From positions 7,098,334-7,162,333 of the forward strand of contig NC_045147.1 in the NCBI RefSeq assembly GCF_008831285.2: DNA of 64,000 nucleotides. Direction: 5' to 3'. The notes under the pieces are model-generated. The model worked only from the letters and a program-made list of their open reading frames with translations. It did no database searches and was not told where the DNA came from. This DNA is from Nymphaea colorata (taxonomy: Eukaryota; Streptophyta; Magnoliopsida; Nymphaeales; Nymphaeaceae). A program made the translations under genes and the position numbers. Shown piece after piece: positions 47,471-58,260 of this stretch (its first letter is position 1; each line of letters begins with the position of its first letter).

Positions 47471-47660
47471 GTTTAGAGGGTAAAGAAAAATTGAGCAAAA
47501 TTAAAATTGATAATCATAAAGAAAGATTACTTGCACTACATATAAAAAGTTTTTAGGTCATAGAGAGGTTCATCTCATGAGACTAAATAAGTACTCGTTA
47601 AAATTACAAAATTCATGAGAGGATTTGAAAACAAAGGCGAATACTATTAGCCAACATGGT
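47470..47660 (-). repeat. Internal Gypsy sequence inside an LTR
   Basis: The run attacttgcactacat ... ctcatgagactaaataagta ... aaattcatgagag matches 57440-57640 of Gypsy-2, which lies between its RT and protease. The LTR copies at 35480, 50740 and 62740 have about 450 bases of other sequence in this place. LTR similarity resumes near 47685. Confidence 0.75.
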
Positions 47661-48812
47661 CTTCTTCAAACTTTTTCTGGGTTGTAGACCATCAAAGATG
47701 ATTCTAATATTTGGTGATTACTTGAATTTCAGTCTTGGTGAAGTCGATAAATAAAAATTGAAAATCTTAGATCTTGGGAAAAGAATATTTGAAAAAATGG
47801 AAGAAAGAAAAGAAAAGATTTCATTCCAAGAGGAGTAGGGAGAAAGAGAAAGAGATTTTGAAAATCACAAAAGAAAAAATTTTAAAGAGAGAGAGAAATA
47901 TATATACATATATGTACTTATATTATATTATATTATATATATATATATATAAAAGCTCGTGAAAGGAAGGGTTAACTCGAAGAGAGAGAGAAGAAGATTT
48001 TAGAGAGAAAGAGAAGAAGATTTTAGAGAGAGAGAAGAAGACTTTAGAAAGAAAAATACAGTAAGAAAGTGGAGTACACATATATATACTTATTTATATA
48101 TATGCATATACAAAAATCTACAAAGGAATACGTTAAATCATAGAGAGATAAGGATAAATAGAGGTATTCATATGTATGTATATGTATATAACATGTATAC
48201 ACACATATGCATTCATGAAATATTAAAATTAAGAGGTAACTTAGAGCATATCTGACTTTGAGTTTTTTCTATAAGTTGGAGAGGAAATTGGGCTCATGCA
48301 AGAGCCTATGCTAAGTCTCCAAGGCCTCAATGAATAGCGCTTTTATCAAAAGACATGATTCCAAATATTTTTATACGTAGGCATAAAACAATAATCACTT
48401 CATCTATTACACGAAAATATATTTCTCTTACCATTGGGTATAGAAGAAAATCAAGGACACATGAAATAGAGAACAACGTAAGAATGTTGTCATTGGGATC
48501 CCTAATCGAGTGATTAAGAAAAATGCTGAACGTAAGAATGTCATGAGGATGCATTTTAATATATACACATTCATGAATGGTTTTTCCATGTTGGACAAAT
48601 CCCAACCTCATAAAAAAATCAACATAATAATAAAGAAATCTCAATCCAAGCACTCATCTTCACCATTCATTCATATATAAATAAATAAAATCAATCAACT
48701 ATGCATGAACAACATCTCAGAACAAATCAACATTCAAGATAAGAGAAAAACATGTTTCGACCCTATAATGAAACCTTATTTCACCTTCTCATGCTACTAG
48801 TGCACTCAAGAA

Positions 48813-50004
48813 TAGGGGTGAATACGAGCCGAGTCGAGCCCGAGCTTGCTCAGCTCGAACTCGGCTCGGCTTCTATTTTGCATGGCTCGAACTCGGCTCA
48901 AGCTCGAATCGAGTTGTATAATGTTAACTCGAGCTCGGCTCGATGAAGCATGTCAGAGCTCGAACTCGACCTCATTCAACTCGTTTAGGCATGCTGTTAC
49001 CCAAGCTCGTTCAACTCATTTAGGCATGTTGTTACCAGAAGCAGTGTGCTTATTGTTGCAGTGCTGCTATGGAGGGAGATCGCAGTGGTGGGGGAAGGGC
49101 AATTGATATGCAAAGGAAGATTTATCACTTCATTTGAATTTCAAATGAAACCCCAAATGAAAAATATGAAATTTTATCTAAGAAATTTAAATTTCATTTG
49201 AAACCTCTCTCAACGAATGAAGGTTTTGAAACCCTCACACCTGAGAATGGGTTTCATCTAAAAAATTATTTTGAATGAATCATTCAAATTTTGAAACCCT
49301 CGCACCCGAGCAAGGGTTTTCCTAAACCTTTCAATGATTCATTTATTCTCATCTATTGAAACCCTTTCTCAACCAAGGAAGGTTTTGAAACCCTCGCACC
49401 TTTGAATGATTCAAAACCTTCTCTCTTTCATTCATATGTTGAAACCTCGCTCTCCAATAAGCGAGGGTTTCAGAACCTGAAACCTCGCTCTCACTCACTG
49501 TAGAAAGAGGGCTTTGAACCCTCGCTCAAGCAATAACGAAGGTTCTCGCTCCCTCGAGCAAGGGAACGAGCGAGGGTTCCTCTGCTTTAGTGAGCGATGG
49601 ATGAAACCCTCTCTCGGGTTTCAGGACCCTTACTAAGCGAGTGAGCAAGTTCTTTTTATAGAGAGAGAGAGAGAGAGGTACCTTAGCTCTGCAACAACGG
49701 GAGAAAGTAGCAAAGGTTGATGCCTCCTTTGGACGATGTTGAAGATGAAGTGAAGAGAGAGAACGTGCGTGATGAAATGAGAAGTAAAGCGGAAGAAACA
49801 AAATAAATACTTTGAAGCTACTATTCATTTTTTATTGAACCGAGCCGAGCCGAGCTTAAAAATTCAAGTTCAGTGGACTCGAACTCGGCTCAACTAAATG
49901 AATGAGCTGAAAAATCAGCTTGAGCTCGGCTCAATTATGAAAGTAGCCAGCTCGAACTCGATCACGAGCCGAGCTCGAGTTGCTGGGCTCATTGTTCACG
50001 ACTA
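48813..50004. mobile_element. hAT-2: non-autonomous hAT-like element
   Basis: 1192 bp flanked by CTCAAGAA (48805-48812 and 50005-50012), an exact 8-bp duplication. The ends are short imperfect inverted repeats, TAGGGGTGAATA and TAGTCGTGAACA. Both subterminal parts are packed with cgagccgagctcg-like words in both orientations (48830-48990 and 49840-49985), as is usual for hAT transposase binding regions. The middle (49200-49640) contains many gaaaccctcgc and gcgagggtttc words that can form hairpins. No transposase is encoded. Removing the element restores the LTR (tgcactcaagaa|gtagctctt as in 37200 and 52420). Confidence 0.87.
49200..49640. repeat. Interspersed inverted repeats inside hAT-2
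   Basis: At least six copies of gaaacc(c)tcgc-type words and several of the complementary gcgagggttt lie within 440 bases. Neighbouring inverse copies could fold into stems. Confidence 0.7.
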
Positions 50005-51410
50005 CTCAAGAAGTAGCTCTTCACTCCAAATAAGAGATTTCAAAGCTATATTGTTTGGCCATGGGGAGATGAAGAAGGGAGAAAGAAAGAAAATGAAATG
50101 GATTAGGATATTGATTACATACCTCTAGTAAGAATGAATTTAGAAAATAAATCTCCTACTTCAGATGATCCTAAAGATTCATCGAATGGGGCTCCAAGGT
50201 GATGAAGATCTCTCTCCAAGAAGCCTTCTCGTGCTTCCTTTGAAAGTGGAAGTTGGAGAAGCTTGATCCCAAGGTTGGAGAAGAAGAAGAAGAGAAGAAG
50301 AGAAAAATGGAGAGAGAGTTAGGGAAAAAACTCTAAATCTTCAAATGAGAAAGTGCTAGAGATTCTCCAAAGGTTAGCTCATGCCCAAGAGAAGATTTTG
50401 GGGGTATTTATAAGAAATTTTGGAGCTAAAATTCAAATTTTTAATTTAAAAATTTTTTCATACGAATTCCATGTATTTTTTAATAATTTTAATTTTTTTA
50501 AAATAGGTTTTGACCAAGTGGGTGTTTGCACCCCCAACAATATTTTGGTTTTTGGACTGCTCCAGAAAAATGATGTTTTATTTTGAAATGATAAAGAAAG
50601 GGACTCGCCAGTCGGTACATGCATCGACCATTCCTGACGCCTTTACCAAAGGTAACCAATTCAATGGCTATGTTTATTCATGATGCATTTCGTTTTGGCT
50701 TGACATCTTTTTATTCTAAATGTCGTGTGATGCTTAAAAAAATGTTGAAGATTTGATTTTTAAATTTTTTAAAAAGTTTTGAAGAATCATTTGAGAGTGT
50801 AAAACATTTTGATTTGGAAAATTTTGAATTGAGAAATCTTTACAAATATCATTTGGAAACCTTTGAAGATCACTTTTTGAAGTCAATTTAGTGTTCTCCT
50901 AAAACTTTAAGTAAGTTTAAGATTTTGCTCTAATTCGGTTACTACATAGCCAAAGCTCCATCTTATCTTACTTAAGTTCTTTTAGATAGATGCTTGTGAT
51001 TATTTGTGAAGTTAAGTGAATGTGAATGTATGAATGCATTGACCCTACATGATTATAAGCAAACCGTTCATTCCTACTATAACATTCATCTAAAAGCATT
51101 CCTATCACCACATACATCTATTTTCTCATTTTTATTTATAAGATTGTCAGAAATATTTTTATAAAAAGAAAAAAAAAATTAAAAAAATGGGGTTGTAGAC
51201 CACCAAGCATGATTTCAATATTGAGTAATTACTTGAGTTTTGGTATTGGTGAAGCCAGCAAATGAAAAGTTAAAACCTTTATAATGAAAATATTCAAAAG
51301 AATGGAAAAGAGAAAAGATCTTATTTTAAGAGGAATAGGGGGGAGAGAGAGCTTTTGAAAATCATAACATAAGAGGTTTTTTTCAAAAAAAAAAGATATG
51401 TAATCATATA

Positions 51411-51412
<2 letters not shown>

Positions 51413-51499
<87 letters not shown>
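51413..51499. repeat. (TA)n microsatellite in the LTR
   Basis: About 87 bases of pure TA. The right LTR of the same element has a (GT)n run at the matching place instead (63449-63475). Confidence 0.95.
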
Positions 51500-51507
<8 letters not shown>

Positions 51508-52824
51508 AAATGTATATACATATATATATATACACATATGTATATGAAAGCTCATGAGATGAATGTATTAACTTGAATGAAGAGCGAGAAAAAGGTTTTA
51601 GAAAGAGAGAGAGAGAGAGAGAGAGAGCACGAGAGATTTTAGAGAAAAAGAGATAGTTGCAAAAGAAGACATTTAACTTGAAGAGAAAAACAAATGATTC
51701 TAGTGAGAGAGAATGGATCACACATATATATTCATTCGAATGTTGAATCATATATAGAAAGACATAGAGAGATAGTCATGTGCACATATATGTATATAAC
51801 ATGTAAAACATATATGTCTTCATCAAAGTTGAAATCAAGAAATAGTTTGAAAATATCTGACTTCAATCATTTTGTGTAGGCCGAAATGAACTTGGGCTTA
51901 TGCATGAGCATAGGCTAAGTCTCCAATGCCTCATTAAAGATGGTCTTCCTTTCAAAAAAAACTTTTGGAAAACATAGTTTCAAATATTTTTATACGTGAG
52001 CATAAAATCATGTTTATTACAAAAAAATCTATTTCTCCCACTCTTGGGCATGAAAGAAAATCAAACGTACATGAAATAGAGAGCAATGTAAGAAACCACT
52101 CATTGAGGTTCCTAATGTGGTGATTAAGAAAGAAACTAAGCATGAAAATGACATGAAGATGCACTTTAACTTATACATATTCGTGAAGAGCTTTCTTAGG
52201 TTGGACAAGTCCTAACCTCCAAAATCAACATAAGAATGAAGAAATCCTAACCCAAACACTCATTCACACCATGCATTTGCTCATTAATTAAGAAAAATTA
52301 ATACATCATGCATGAACATCTTATCAAATGTAAATGATGAGTAAAGCAATATAACAAGCATTTTTTTTAAAATAAATGAAGAAATGAAATTTATTTCGCC
52401 TTGCTCATACTTCTGGTGCACTCAAGAGTAGCTCTTGATTCCGGATAGGAAATCTTTAAGGCTTTCTTATACGGCCATGGGGAGGTGGCAAAAGAAAATG
52501 AAAAAAAAAATGACAGCAAAAGGAGGACTACACACCTCTAATATAAATGATTTTAAGAATGACTCTCCTTCTTGGCATGATCCTAGAGTCCCCTTGACCT
52601 CCAAGATGATGAAGATATTCCACCAAGAGATCTCCTTATGCTCTCTGCTCTCTTGAAGAGTTGAAATTTGGAGAAGCTTGCTCCCAAGGTTGGAGAAGAA
52701 GGAGAAGAGAAGAAGAAAGAAATGGAGAGAGAGATAGAGCTAAGGAAAACTCTAGATTTAAAGTGAACAAGCACTCGAGGTTCTCCAATAGTTAGTTTAT
52801 GCCCAAGAGTGAAGATTGTGGTGG

Positions 52825-52832
52825 TATTTATA
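52825..52832 (-). promoter_or_regulatory. TATA box of Gypsy-2 left LTR
   Basis: TATAAATA on the minus strand, conserved in position with 37569-37576. Confidence 0.6.
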
Positions 52833-53717
52833 GAGTTTTGAAGCCAAAACTCAAAATTTGAATTTATTTTACTAACAAGATTTTCATGTGAACTTTAAGT
52901 ATTTTTTAATGATTTTTAATTTTTTGTAAATAGGCTTTGACTAAGTGAGATTGGCCATTAGCCCTGTCAATGCCCTTGTTAGGGTGTGGGCTGGGCTAAT
53001 GCCCACCCAACATGACCAAAACCACCCCCAAGGGGTAGTTTTAAGATGAAAATGGGACCTACGCAGCATGCAAGCCCCTACTCAGTGAGCGATCACACGA
53101 GATCGTGTCACACGACGTGCAATCACGTGAGACTAAGTTTTTTTAAAAAAATAAAACAAAATAAAATAAAATAAATAAAAAGGGGTTCTTCATATAAAAA
53201 CCATAAAACCACTTTTAAATGTGTATAAAAATGGTTTTTGTTATAAATGAAGGGGCTGACTCCGTTTTGAGTGACTCTAGGCTCGTTTTAAATCTGGATT
53301 GGGTTCAATTGGTCGCCGACTCGTTCTAGTGAGTGATTTATGTTCAAAAACACATCTTGGCACGAGAACAAAACATAAAACAAAGGGAAGGTCTGTGCAT
53401 ACACATGCGGCTTTCATTACATCAACTTTTGTTGTTTCGATCTTAGCTTTGGATTTTTGGTTTGAAATTCTCGATTTGAATCTAAACTTAGGTTTTTGGA
53501 TCTAATTCAGATCCGATAGTTGAATTTTGGATTTGAATCTCGCGTCTAAAGTTGGGTTCGAACATGGGTTTAGAGATTCATTTTGGAACGAATAGTTGTG
53601 AATTTGTTTTGGGTCTAAGATCAAGCTTATGGTCTAAAAATTTAAACCCAAATAACTGAGAATTTCGTTTGGGTGAAAATAAAATACAATCTTGTGAAAA
53701 AATTTGAGGTGATAACA

Positions 53718-53733
53718 TATGCCTCTCTTTGTT
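53718..53733 (-). promoter_or_regulatory. Gypsy-2 polypurine tract
   Basis: On the minus strand ACAAAGAGAGGCATA abuts the 3' LTR (TGTTATCACC). Nearly the same as in Gypsy-1. Confidence 0.65.
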
Positions 53734-53809
53734 ACTAAGCCGGCACTAGCTGCGCTTAGTGACAAAGATAAGCACCCTGAACTTTTCAAACAAAACATGT
53801 TTGGATTGA

Positions 53810-54083
53810 TGTTTCACCTTTAACCCCTTACCTGAATGAGTTATTTGAGCTAGAATGAGTTCAGGTTTGACCTCTTACCTGAGCAGGTTTGGGCAAGATT
53901 GAGTTCAGGTTTGACCCCTTGCTTGAGCGGGTTGCTTTGCATTGTAGGTTTGACCCCTTACCTGCATGGGTTGCTTTGCATTGCAGGTTTACCTCTTAAT
54001 TGCATGGGTTGCATTGTATTGTAAGTTTAACCCCTTACCTGCATGGGTTGCTTTCAAGCCCTCAATAATAATAATAATAATAA
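53810..54083. repeat. 40-44 bp tandem repeats and (AAT)n in the Gypsy-2 3' spacer
   Basis: About five diverged copies of a unit like aggtttgaccccttacctg followed by catgggttgctttgcattgt occur between 53810 and 54058. An (AAT)n run follows at 54063-54083. This lies where Gypsy-1 has its own, unrelated repeat array. Confidence 0.8.
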
Positions 54084-54194
54084 AATGCCTCAGTATATTT
54101 GTTACGTTTTACGACTGAAAAATCCAAATGAATAATAGATCGGATGGGGAGAACACAAACATTTGTCATTGATTGAAAGACAAATACAAGAAGA

Positions 54195-55181
54195 CTAGAT
54201 GTAATGTTTCTTGAGGTGAAGAGCGTTAACAGGATCTGTAACGTATGGGTCTTCCCAGTTGGGTGCCCACTTACCATGTGGCCGTCCTTTGAGGTATACC
54301 ACAGATCGTAGGATCAAATCATTCTCTTTGAAATGTCTCTCGATAACTGACTTGACAAATTGTCTAGCCACCCTATGGTGATAAGCTTTAGCATGCTCAA
54401 CCGCTTTTAACCTCTTTTTCTCTAGCAAATCGAGCGGTATTAGTTTCTTCTATTGATATTTATTTTGAGGAAGCTCTATGAGAGAAGCGAACTTTAAAGT
54501 GGGTCTAAGTACATGTAATGTAAGAACCACTTCTGTTCCATAGAGTAGCTCCGCTCGAGTAGCATTTTTTGGAGTTCTCATGATGGTGCAATATTCCCAC
54601 AGAACGTTGTGTATCTTTTTGTGTCAATCTCTTTCGGTTCCCACGGTTCGCTCCAAGATGAAAATCAGGATCTTATTGATGGCCTCTACTTGCCCATTAC
54701 CTTTGGGGTAATAAGGAGCTTAAAAATAATTCATGATACGATATTTACTGCACAACTGCCTTATCTTTTGGTTTTTTGAGTCTCATTATTAGATAGTATA
54801 TCATGAGAGACTCCAAATCTACAAAGAAGATTTTTGTGAATGAAGGATATGAAGTAACGCCCACTACACAGTTCTGAGCATGACGAGTTTTATCGATTTG
54901 GTAAAATAGTCTATTGCAGCAAGAAAATACTTATTGTTGTTAGAAGTTGTAGGAGATATTGGTCTGACTACGTCAGATGCCCATATTGAAAATGTCCAAG
55001 AAGATGTTACAGAATGCAAGTGAGAGGCTGGTGCATGGATTATTGGGGCATGCAATTGGCATTCTTTACATCTTTTTATGAATTGATAACAACTTTTTTG
55101 CATAGTAGGCAATAATATATTACTCGAATTATTTGCTTGGTGATGGTTTGGTAACCAACATGGCTCCCACAGTCTCCTCAA
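54195..55181 (-). pseudogene. Gypsy-2 integrase remnant
   Basis: The frame 54864-55181 has the zinc-binding part with FIKRCKECQLHA and then the start of the core, WTFSIWASDVVRPISPTTSN, with the first catalytic aspartate, followed by FLAAIDYFTKSIKL. It stops at 54864. The C-terminal frame 54195-54428 reads HHRVARQFVKSVIERHFKEN and DLILRSVV, then GKWAPNWEDPYV. Between the two the core is in other frames. Integrase would insert the element into host DNA; this copy cannot be made in one piece. Confidence 0.85.
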
Positions 55182-55477
55182 TGCGACTCTTCAATGACTT
55201 CCTTTGTCTCATCTTCATCAAAGCACCGAGAGTATTCGGCATTATACCCACACCTGTATAACACTCCTGTAAGAATATAATATCTTGCTGACATACATTG
55301 AATTGTTTTTTGTTCCTTTTTGGGCATTCCAGTTAGGAATTCTCTGCTCTCAATGTACTTTTTGATGTCATGATACTAAGGTGTATTTTCCTCTTGGATA
55401 TGATGAACATGCTTCATCATTTCAAAAGTGGGATGTTCTAATTTTTCAATCTCAAAAGAACGGATTGCTTCATTGGA

Positions 55478-55774
55478 TCAAAAGGAGATAGTGGATCCTA
55501 AACTTGCAAGGCCATCCGCAATAGGGTTGTCTTCTCTTTTTATGTGAGCTAGTTGAACTTCTTCAGACTGACAGATCAAGGAGGTGGTGATCTCTTGATA
55601 TGGCACCAACTTCTCGTCTTTGACTTGCCATTCTTTATTCACTTGATTGATGATAAGCTGAGAGTCACTAAAGGCATGCACCCGTTTTACTTGGATACTC
55701 AATAAAGAATGAAGTCTTTGTATAAGGATATCATATTTAGCCATGTTATGGGTATATGAAAAGTCAAGTTTCAA
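55478..55774 (-). pseudogene. Gypsy-2 second (archaeal-type) RNase H
   Basis: The 98-codon frame reads MKLDFSYTHNMAKYDILIQR, then VKRVHAFSDSQLIINQVNKE and LAHIKREDNPIADGLASLGS. The acidic residue of the family's AEYEAL-type motif has become lysine (AKYD). The aspartate in SDSQL and the one in IADGLA remain. The start of the domain is in another frame to the right. A second RNase H between RT and integrase marks Tat-lineage elements. Confidence 0.85.
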
Positions 55775-56248
55775 AGAATATGATCATTTCATCTTCTAGA
55801 GTGATAAGTAGAATGCTTATACCTGCTTCCATCACGTTTCTAGATCCATAAAAGTACAACTTCCATATTCAAACTGTTTTCAATCTTAGTACATGTTTGT
55901 TCAAAAACTCATCGTTCATTTTGATTTCCTCGTATTGGGGCAAGTCTGCTAACCGATCCACAATTGCTTGTCCTTTGATTGACTTCTAGGACACATATTC
56001 AAGATCATATTGCATCAGCAAAACTTGTCATTTAGTGATGCGCCCATTAAGAAAGAGCTGCTCTAAGATATATTTAAGAAGATTTATCTTGGAGAGTATG
56101 TTGACTTTACAAGCTAATAAATAATGTCATAGCTTCTGGCACATCTCATTTACTATGATGTACAATAGCAATGGTCTACCCAACACTGGGGTTTTAGGAT
56201 TGATAGATTTAGAAGGTATTTCTTGATCATTTCAAATAACTATTGGCA
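55775..56248 (-). pseudogene. Gypsy-2 RT-linked RNase H and linker
   Basis: Broken frames between RT and the second RNase H. The DNA matches one unit of the triplicated segment of Gypsy-1 (for example gctgctctaagatatattta here and gctgcttgatgatatatttg there). Confidence 0.6.
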
Positions 56249-57030
56249 CTAAAAACCCCATTCAAATTTGATGTCTTTCCTCAGCAGCTGGTTGAATGGT
56301 TCGCATCTCATGGCTAGATTGAAAATGAATCGTCTGATGGGTAGAATTCGCCCCTGCAAACTTCGTAGTTCCTTGATGTTGGTAGGTGGTGACATATCGA
56401 TGATCGTTTTTGCTTTAGTAAGATCCATTTTGATCCCCCTCTTACTGACCATACAACTCAAAAGTTTACCTGATTCAACCCCAAATACACATTTTTGGGG
56501 ATTCAAGTTTCTCAAGTACCTGAGTGAGGGTTTCATTGTGATCTTCTCTTGTTTTAGATTTAATTAATATGTCATCGATATATGCATCCATGATTTTATG
56601 CATTTGGTCATGGAAGATGATAGCAGCCATGACTCTTTAATAAGTTTCTCCAGCATTCTTTAACCCTAACGGCATTATTATGTAACAGAAAGTGCCCCAA
56701 GGTGTGGTAAAAGCAATCTTTGAGCTGATCATTGACTACCAATTTGATTTGGTTGCATCCTAAATATCCATTCATAAAAGAGAACATAGCATGACATGTG
56801 GTACTGTCTACCAATAAATCAATGTTTAGAAGTGGGTAATCATCTTTTGGTGTGGCTTTGTTTAGGTCTCCAAATTTGATGCACAACCTGACTTTGTCAT
56901 GCTTCTTGGGGACCACTATGATATTAGCCAACCATTTAGGGTAATGGATGGTGCGAATAAATTTTGCCTTTAGTTGGTCCTCTAATCCTTTTTTTATGGG
57001 TCCTTCTAGTCGATGATCAAACTTGCGCAA
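56249..57030 (-). pseudogene. Gypsy-2 reverse transcriptase
   Basis: The frame 56608-57030 covers the N-terminal fingers and palm: YPKWLANIIVVPKKHDKVRL, then FGDLNKATPKDDYPL and FSFMNGYLGCNQIKL. A frame break follows. The catalytic motif reads MDAYIDDILIKSK near 56565-56600, with both aspartates kept. The frame 56249-56536 gives the C-terminal part: NPQKCVFGVESGKLLSCMVS, KRGIKMDLTKAKTIIDM and LRSLQGRI. RT copies element RNA to DNA. Two or more shifts make this copy defective although the catalytic site looks normal. Confidence 0.88.
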
Positions 57031-57960
57031 TTTTTATTTAACTAGCTTACAACTGAAACTTAAGGGCAAACGGTGTTCAACCAACTGGGAGTATATGTCT
57101 AGCATATCTTCATGGGTCTATGTGAAAACTTCTTGGTGGTTTATAAGAAAGTCCATTAATTTTTTCTTTTCGTCTACTGTCAAACTAGTAACAATCTGAA
57201 GGTCTTAAGATTCCCACTGGTTCCAATATTAATTTTTTCAATTGGACCAATAACTAAGGATGAGGGATGTTCTTGTTTCTAAAATCTAAACAAATTCTGG
57301 TAATTCCAACTCAAGTATTATCGTATGTTTTATTTCACCGACTACTTGTTTGATAAATGTTTTCTAGAGGGACTTCCAAGGAACAAGAAGAAACTAAGAT
57401 ATGTTAAGTTTTGACATCCTGTAAAGAGGAGGATAAAGGAAAATTGAACAAAAATAAAATTGACAACAAAAGATTACTTGCATTGTTTATTGAAAGTTCT
57501 TAGTTCATAGAAGGGGAGTCTTCTCATGAGACTAGAAAAGTACAAGTTAAGATTACAAAATTCATGGCATGATTGAAAAACAAAGGCATATCAGCCACCA
57601 AGATCCTTTTTAGACTTCTTCAAGGTATCTTAATACTTTGGTGTTCATCTGAAAGGAGATACTAATCAGTTGCAAGATGTCATCTTCATTCTTCTTGAGG
57701 CCAGTGGATGGACGGCAGCCACCTTTTAAAGGTAGCTGAAATCCCTTATGGTTTCTCATGAAATGAGCATACGAATGATGTTTTTGATAACTCAGATGAC
57801 TGCTTGAAATAGTCATGCTCTGCATCCACTCTTTCAAAGGTTCTTCCTTTGTTGTTCTTATGTTGGGCACATCCAACGAATCAATTGGCCTAGGAAGCAT
57901 TGGTTGTACCAACCTCTCCACTGAATCCTCAACATGTACAGTGATAACTGATGGGTCAAA
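57031..57960 (-). other. Gypsy-2 linker between protease and RT
   Basis: The minus-strand frame 57610-57921 (103 codons, for example YAHFMRNHKGFQLPLKGGC) has no known domain and is probably the variable polyprotein linker. Part of this stretch (57440-57640) recurs inside the Gypsy-3 right LTR. Confidence 0.5.
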
Positions 57961-58049
57961 ATTTCATTTGAGACATTGATGAAGAGTGGACAGGATTCTT
58001 CATGCTTCATGAATCTACGGCCTTTTCAAGAGCAAGTTATGGTGGTACA

Positions 58050-58260
58050 TCCACCACATTGAACATAATACAATGACTAGTGTGTTCATACCTTTGCTAT
58101 TCATGCTTCGACCGTCGTATCCATAGATCTTGGTATCATCGGGGTAATATTTGTCATTCGGAAGCCCAAAGTTTTGGTTGTGAGATCAAGACAAATATTT
58201 AAGCCACTTCCCCCATCGATCAATATATGTGGCACCATCGTATTATTAATTTGGGCACGA
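58050..58260 (-). pseudogene. Gypsy-2 aspartic protease remnant
   Basis: On the minus strand the sequence reads PHILIDGGSGLNICLDLTTK and then TLGFRM. The catalytic aspartate in IDGGS (near 58215) is present, unlike in Gypsy-1. Frame shifts follow directly, and the preceding frame (58220-58513) is out of phase. It would process the polyprotein. Confidence 0.65.

Larger units (their letters stand above)
35297..50522 (-). mobile_element. Gypsy-3: rearranged Ty3/Gypsy element, right LTR cut by Gypsy-2
   Basis: Two LTR-like copies in the same orientation, 35297-40374 and from about 46989 onward, resemble each other more than they resemble the Gypsy-2 LTRs. The left one is followed by a polypurine tract and integrase remnant, the right one is preceded by a primer-site-like flank (gccacaatcagac). 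This makes them left and right LTR of one minus-strand element with about 6.6 kb between them. That interior lacks gag, protease and RT and instead holds an inverted Gypsy piece, coding-like fragments and plastid DNA. The right LTR is interrupted by hAT-2 and ends at the Gypsy-2 insertion; the remainder should lie beyond the window. Confidence 0.65.
46989..50522 (-). repeat. Gypsy-3 right LTR (5' LTR), partial
   Basis: Similar to 35297-37690 of the left LTR. It contains the duplicated start, a foreign internal piece (47470-47660), hAT-2 (48813-50004) and a TATA box (minus strand, 50405-50412). At 50522 it stops at the left end of Gypsy-2; the left LTR continues at this point with different sequence (after about 37690). 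Confidence 0.75.
50523..53717 (-). repeat. Gypsy-2 left LTR (3' LTR)
   Basis: About 3.2 kb. Its first 1.4 kb align with 62529-64000. U5 block at 50627-50657, (TA)n at 51413-51499, TATA box on the minus strand at 52825-52832. In the sense of transcription U3 is only about 0.9 kb while R/U5 takes about 2.3 kb. Confidence 0.85.

Noticed and set aside
48804-48812. A 9-bp target duplication (ACTCAAGAA) for hAT-2, which would suggest a MULE
   Set aside because: The extra A fits better as the last base of the element, since the inverted ends then both begin TAG; this leaves 8 bp, as for hAT.
53551-53570. Possible tRNA T-arm (gggttcgaac)
   Set aside because: No acceptor stem, D-arm or anticodon arm can be placed around it.
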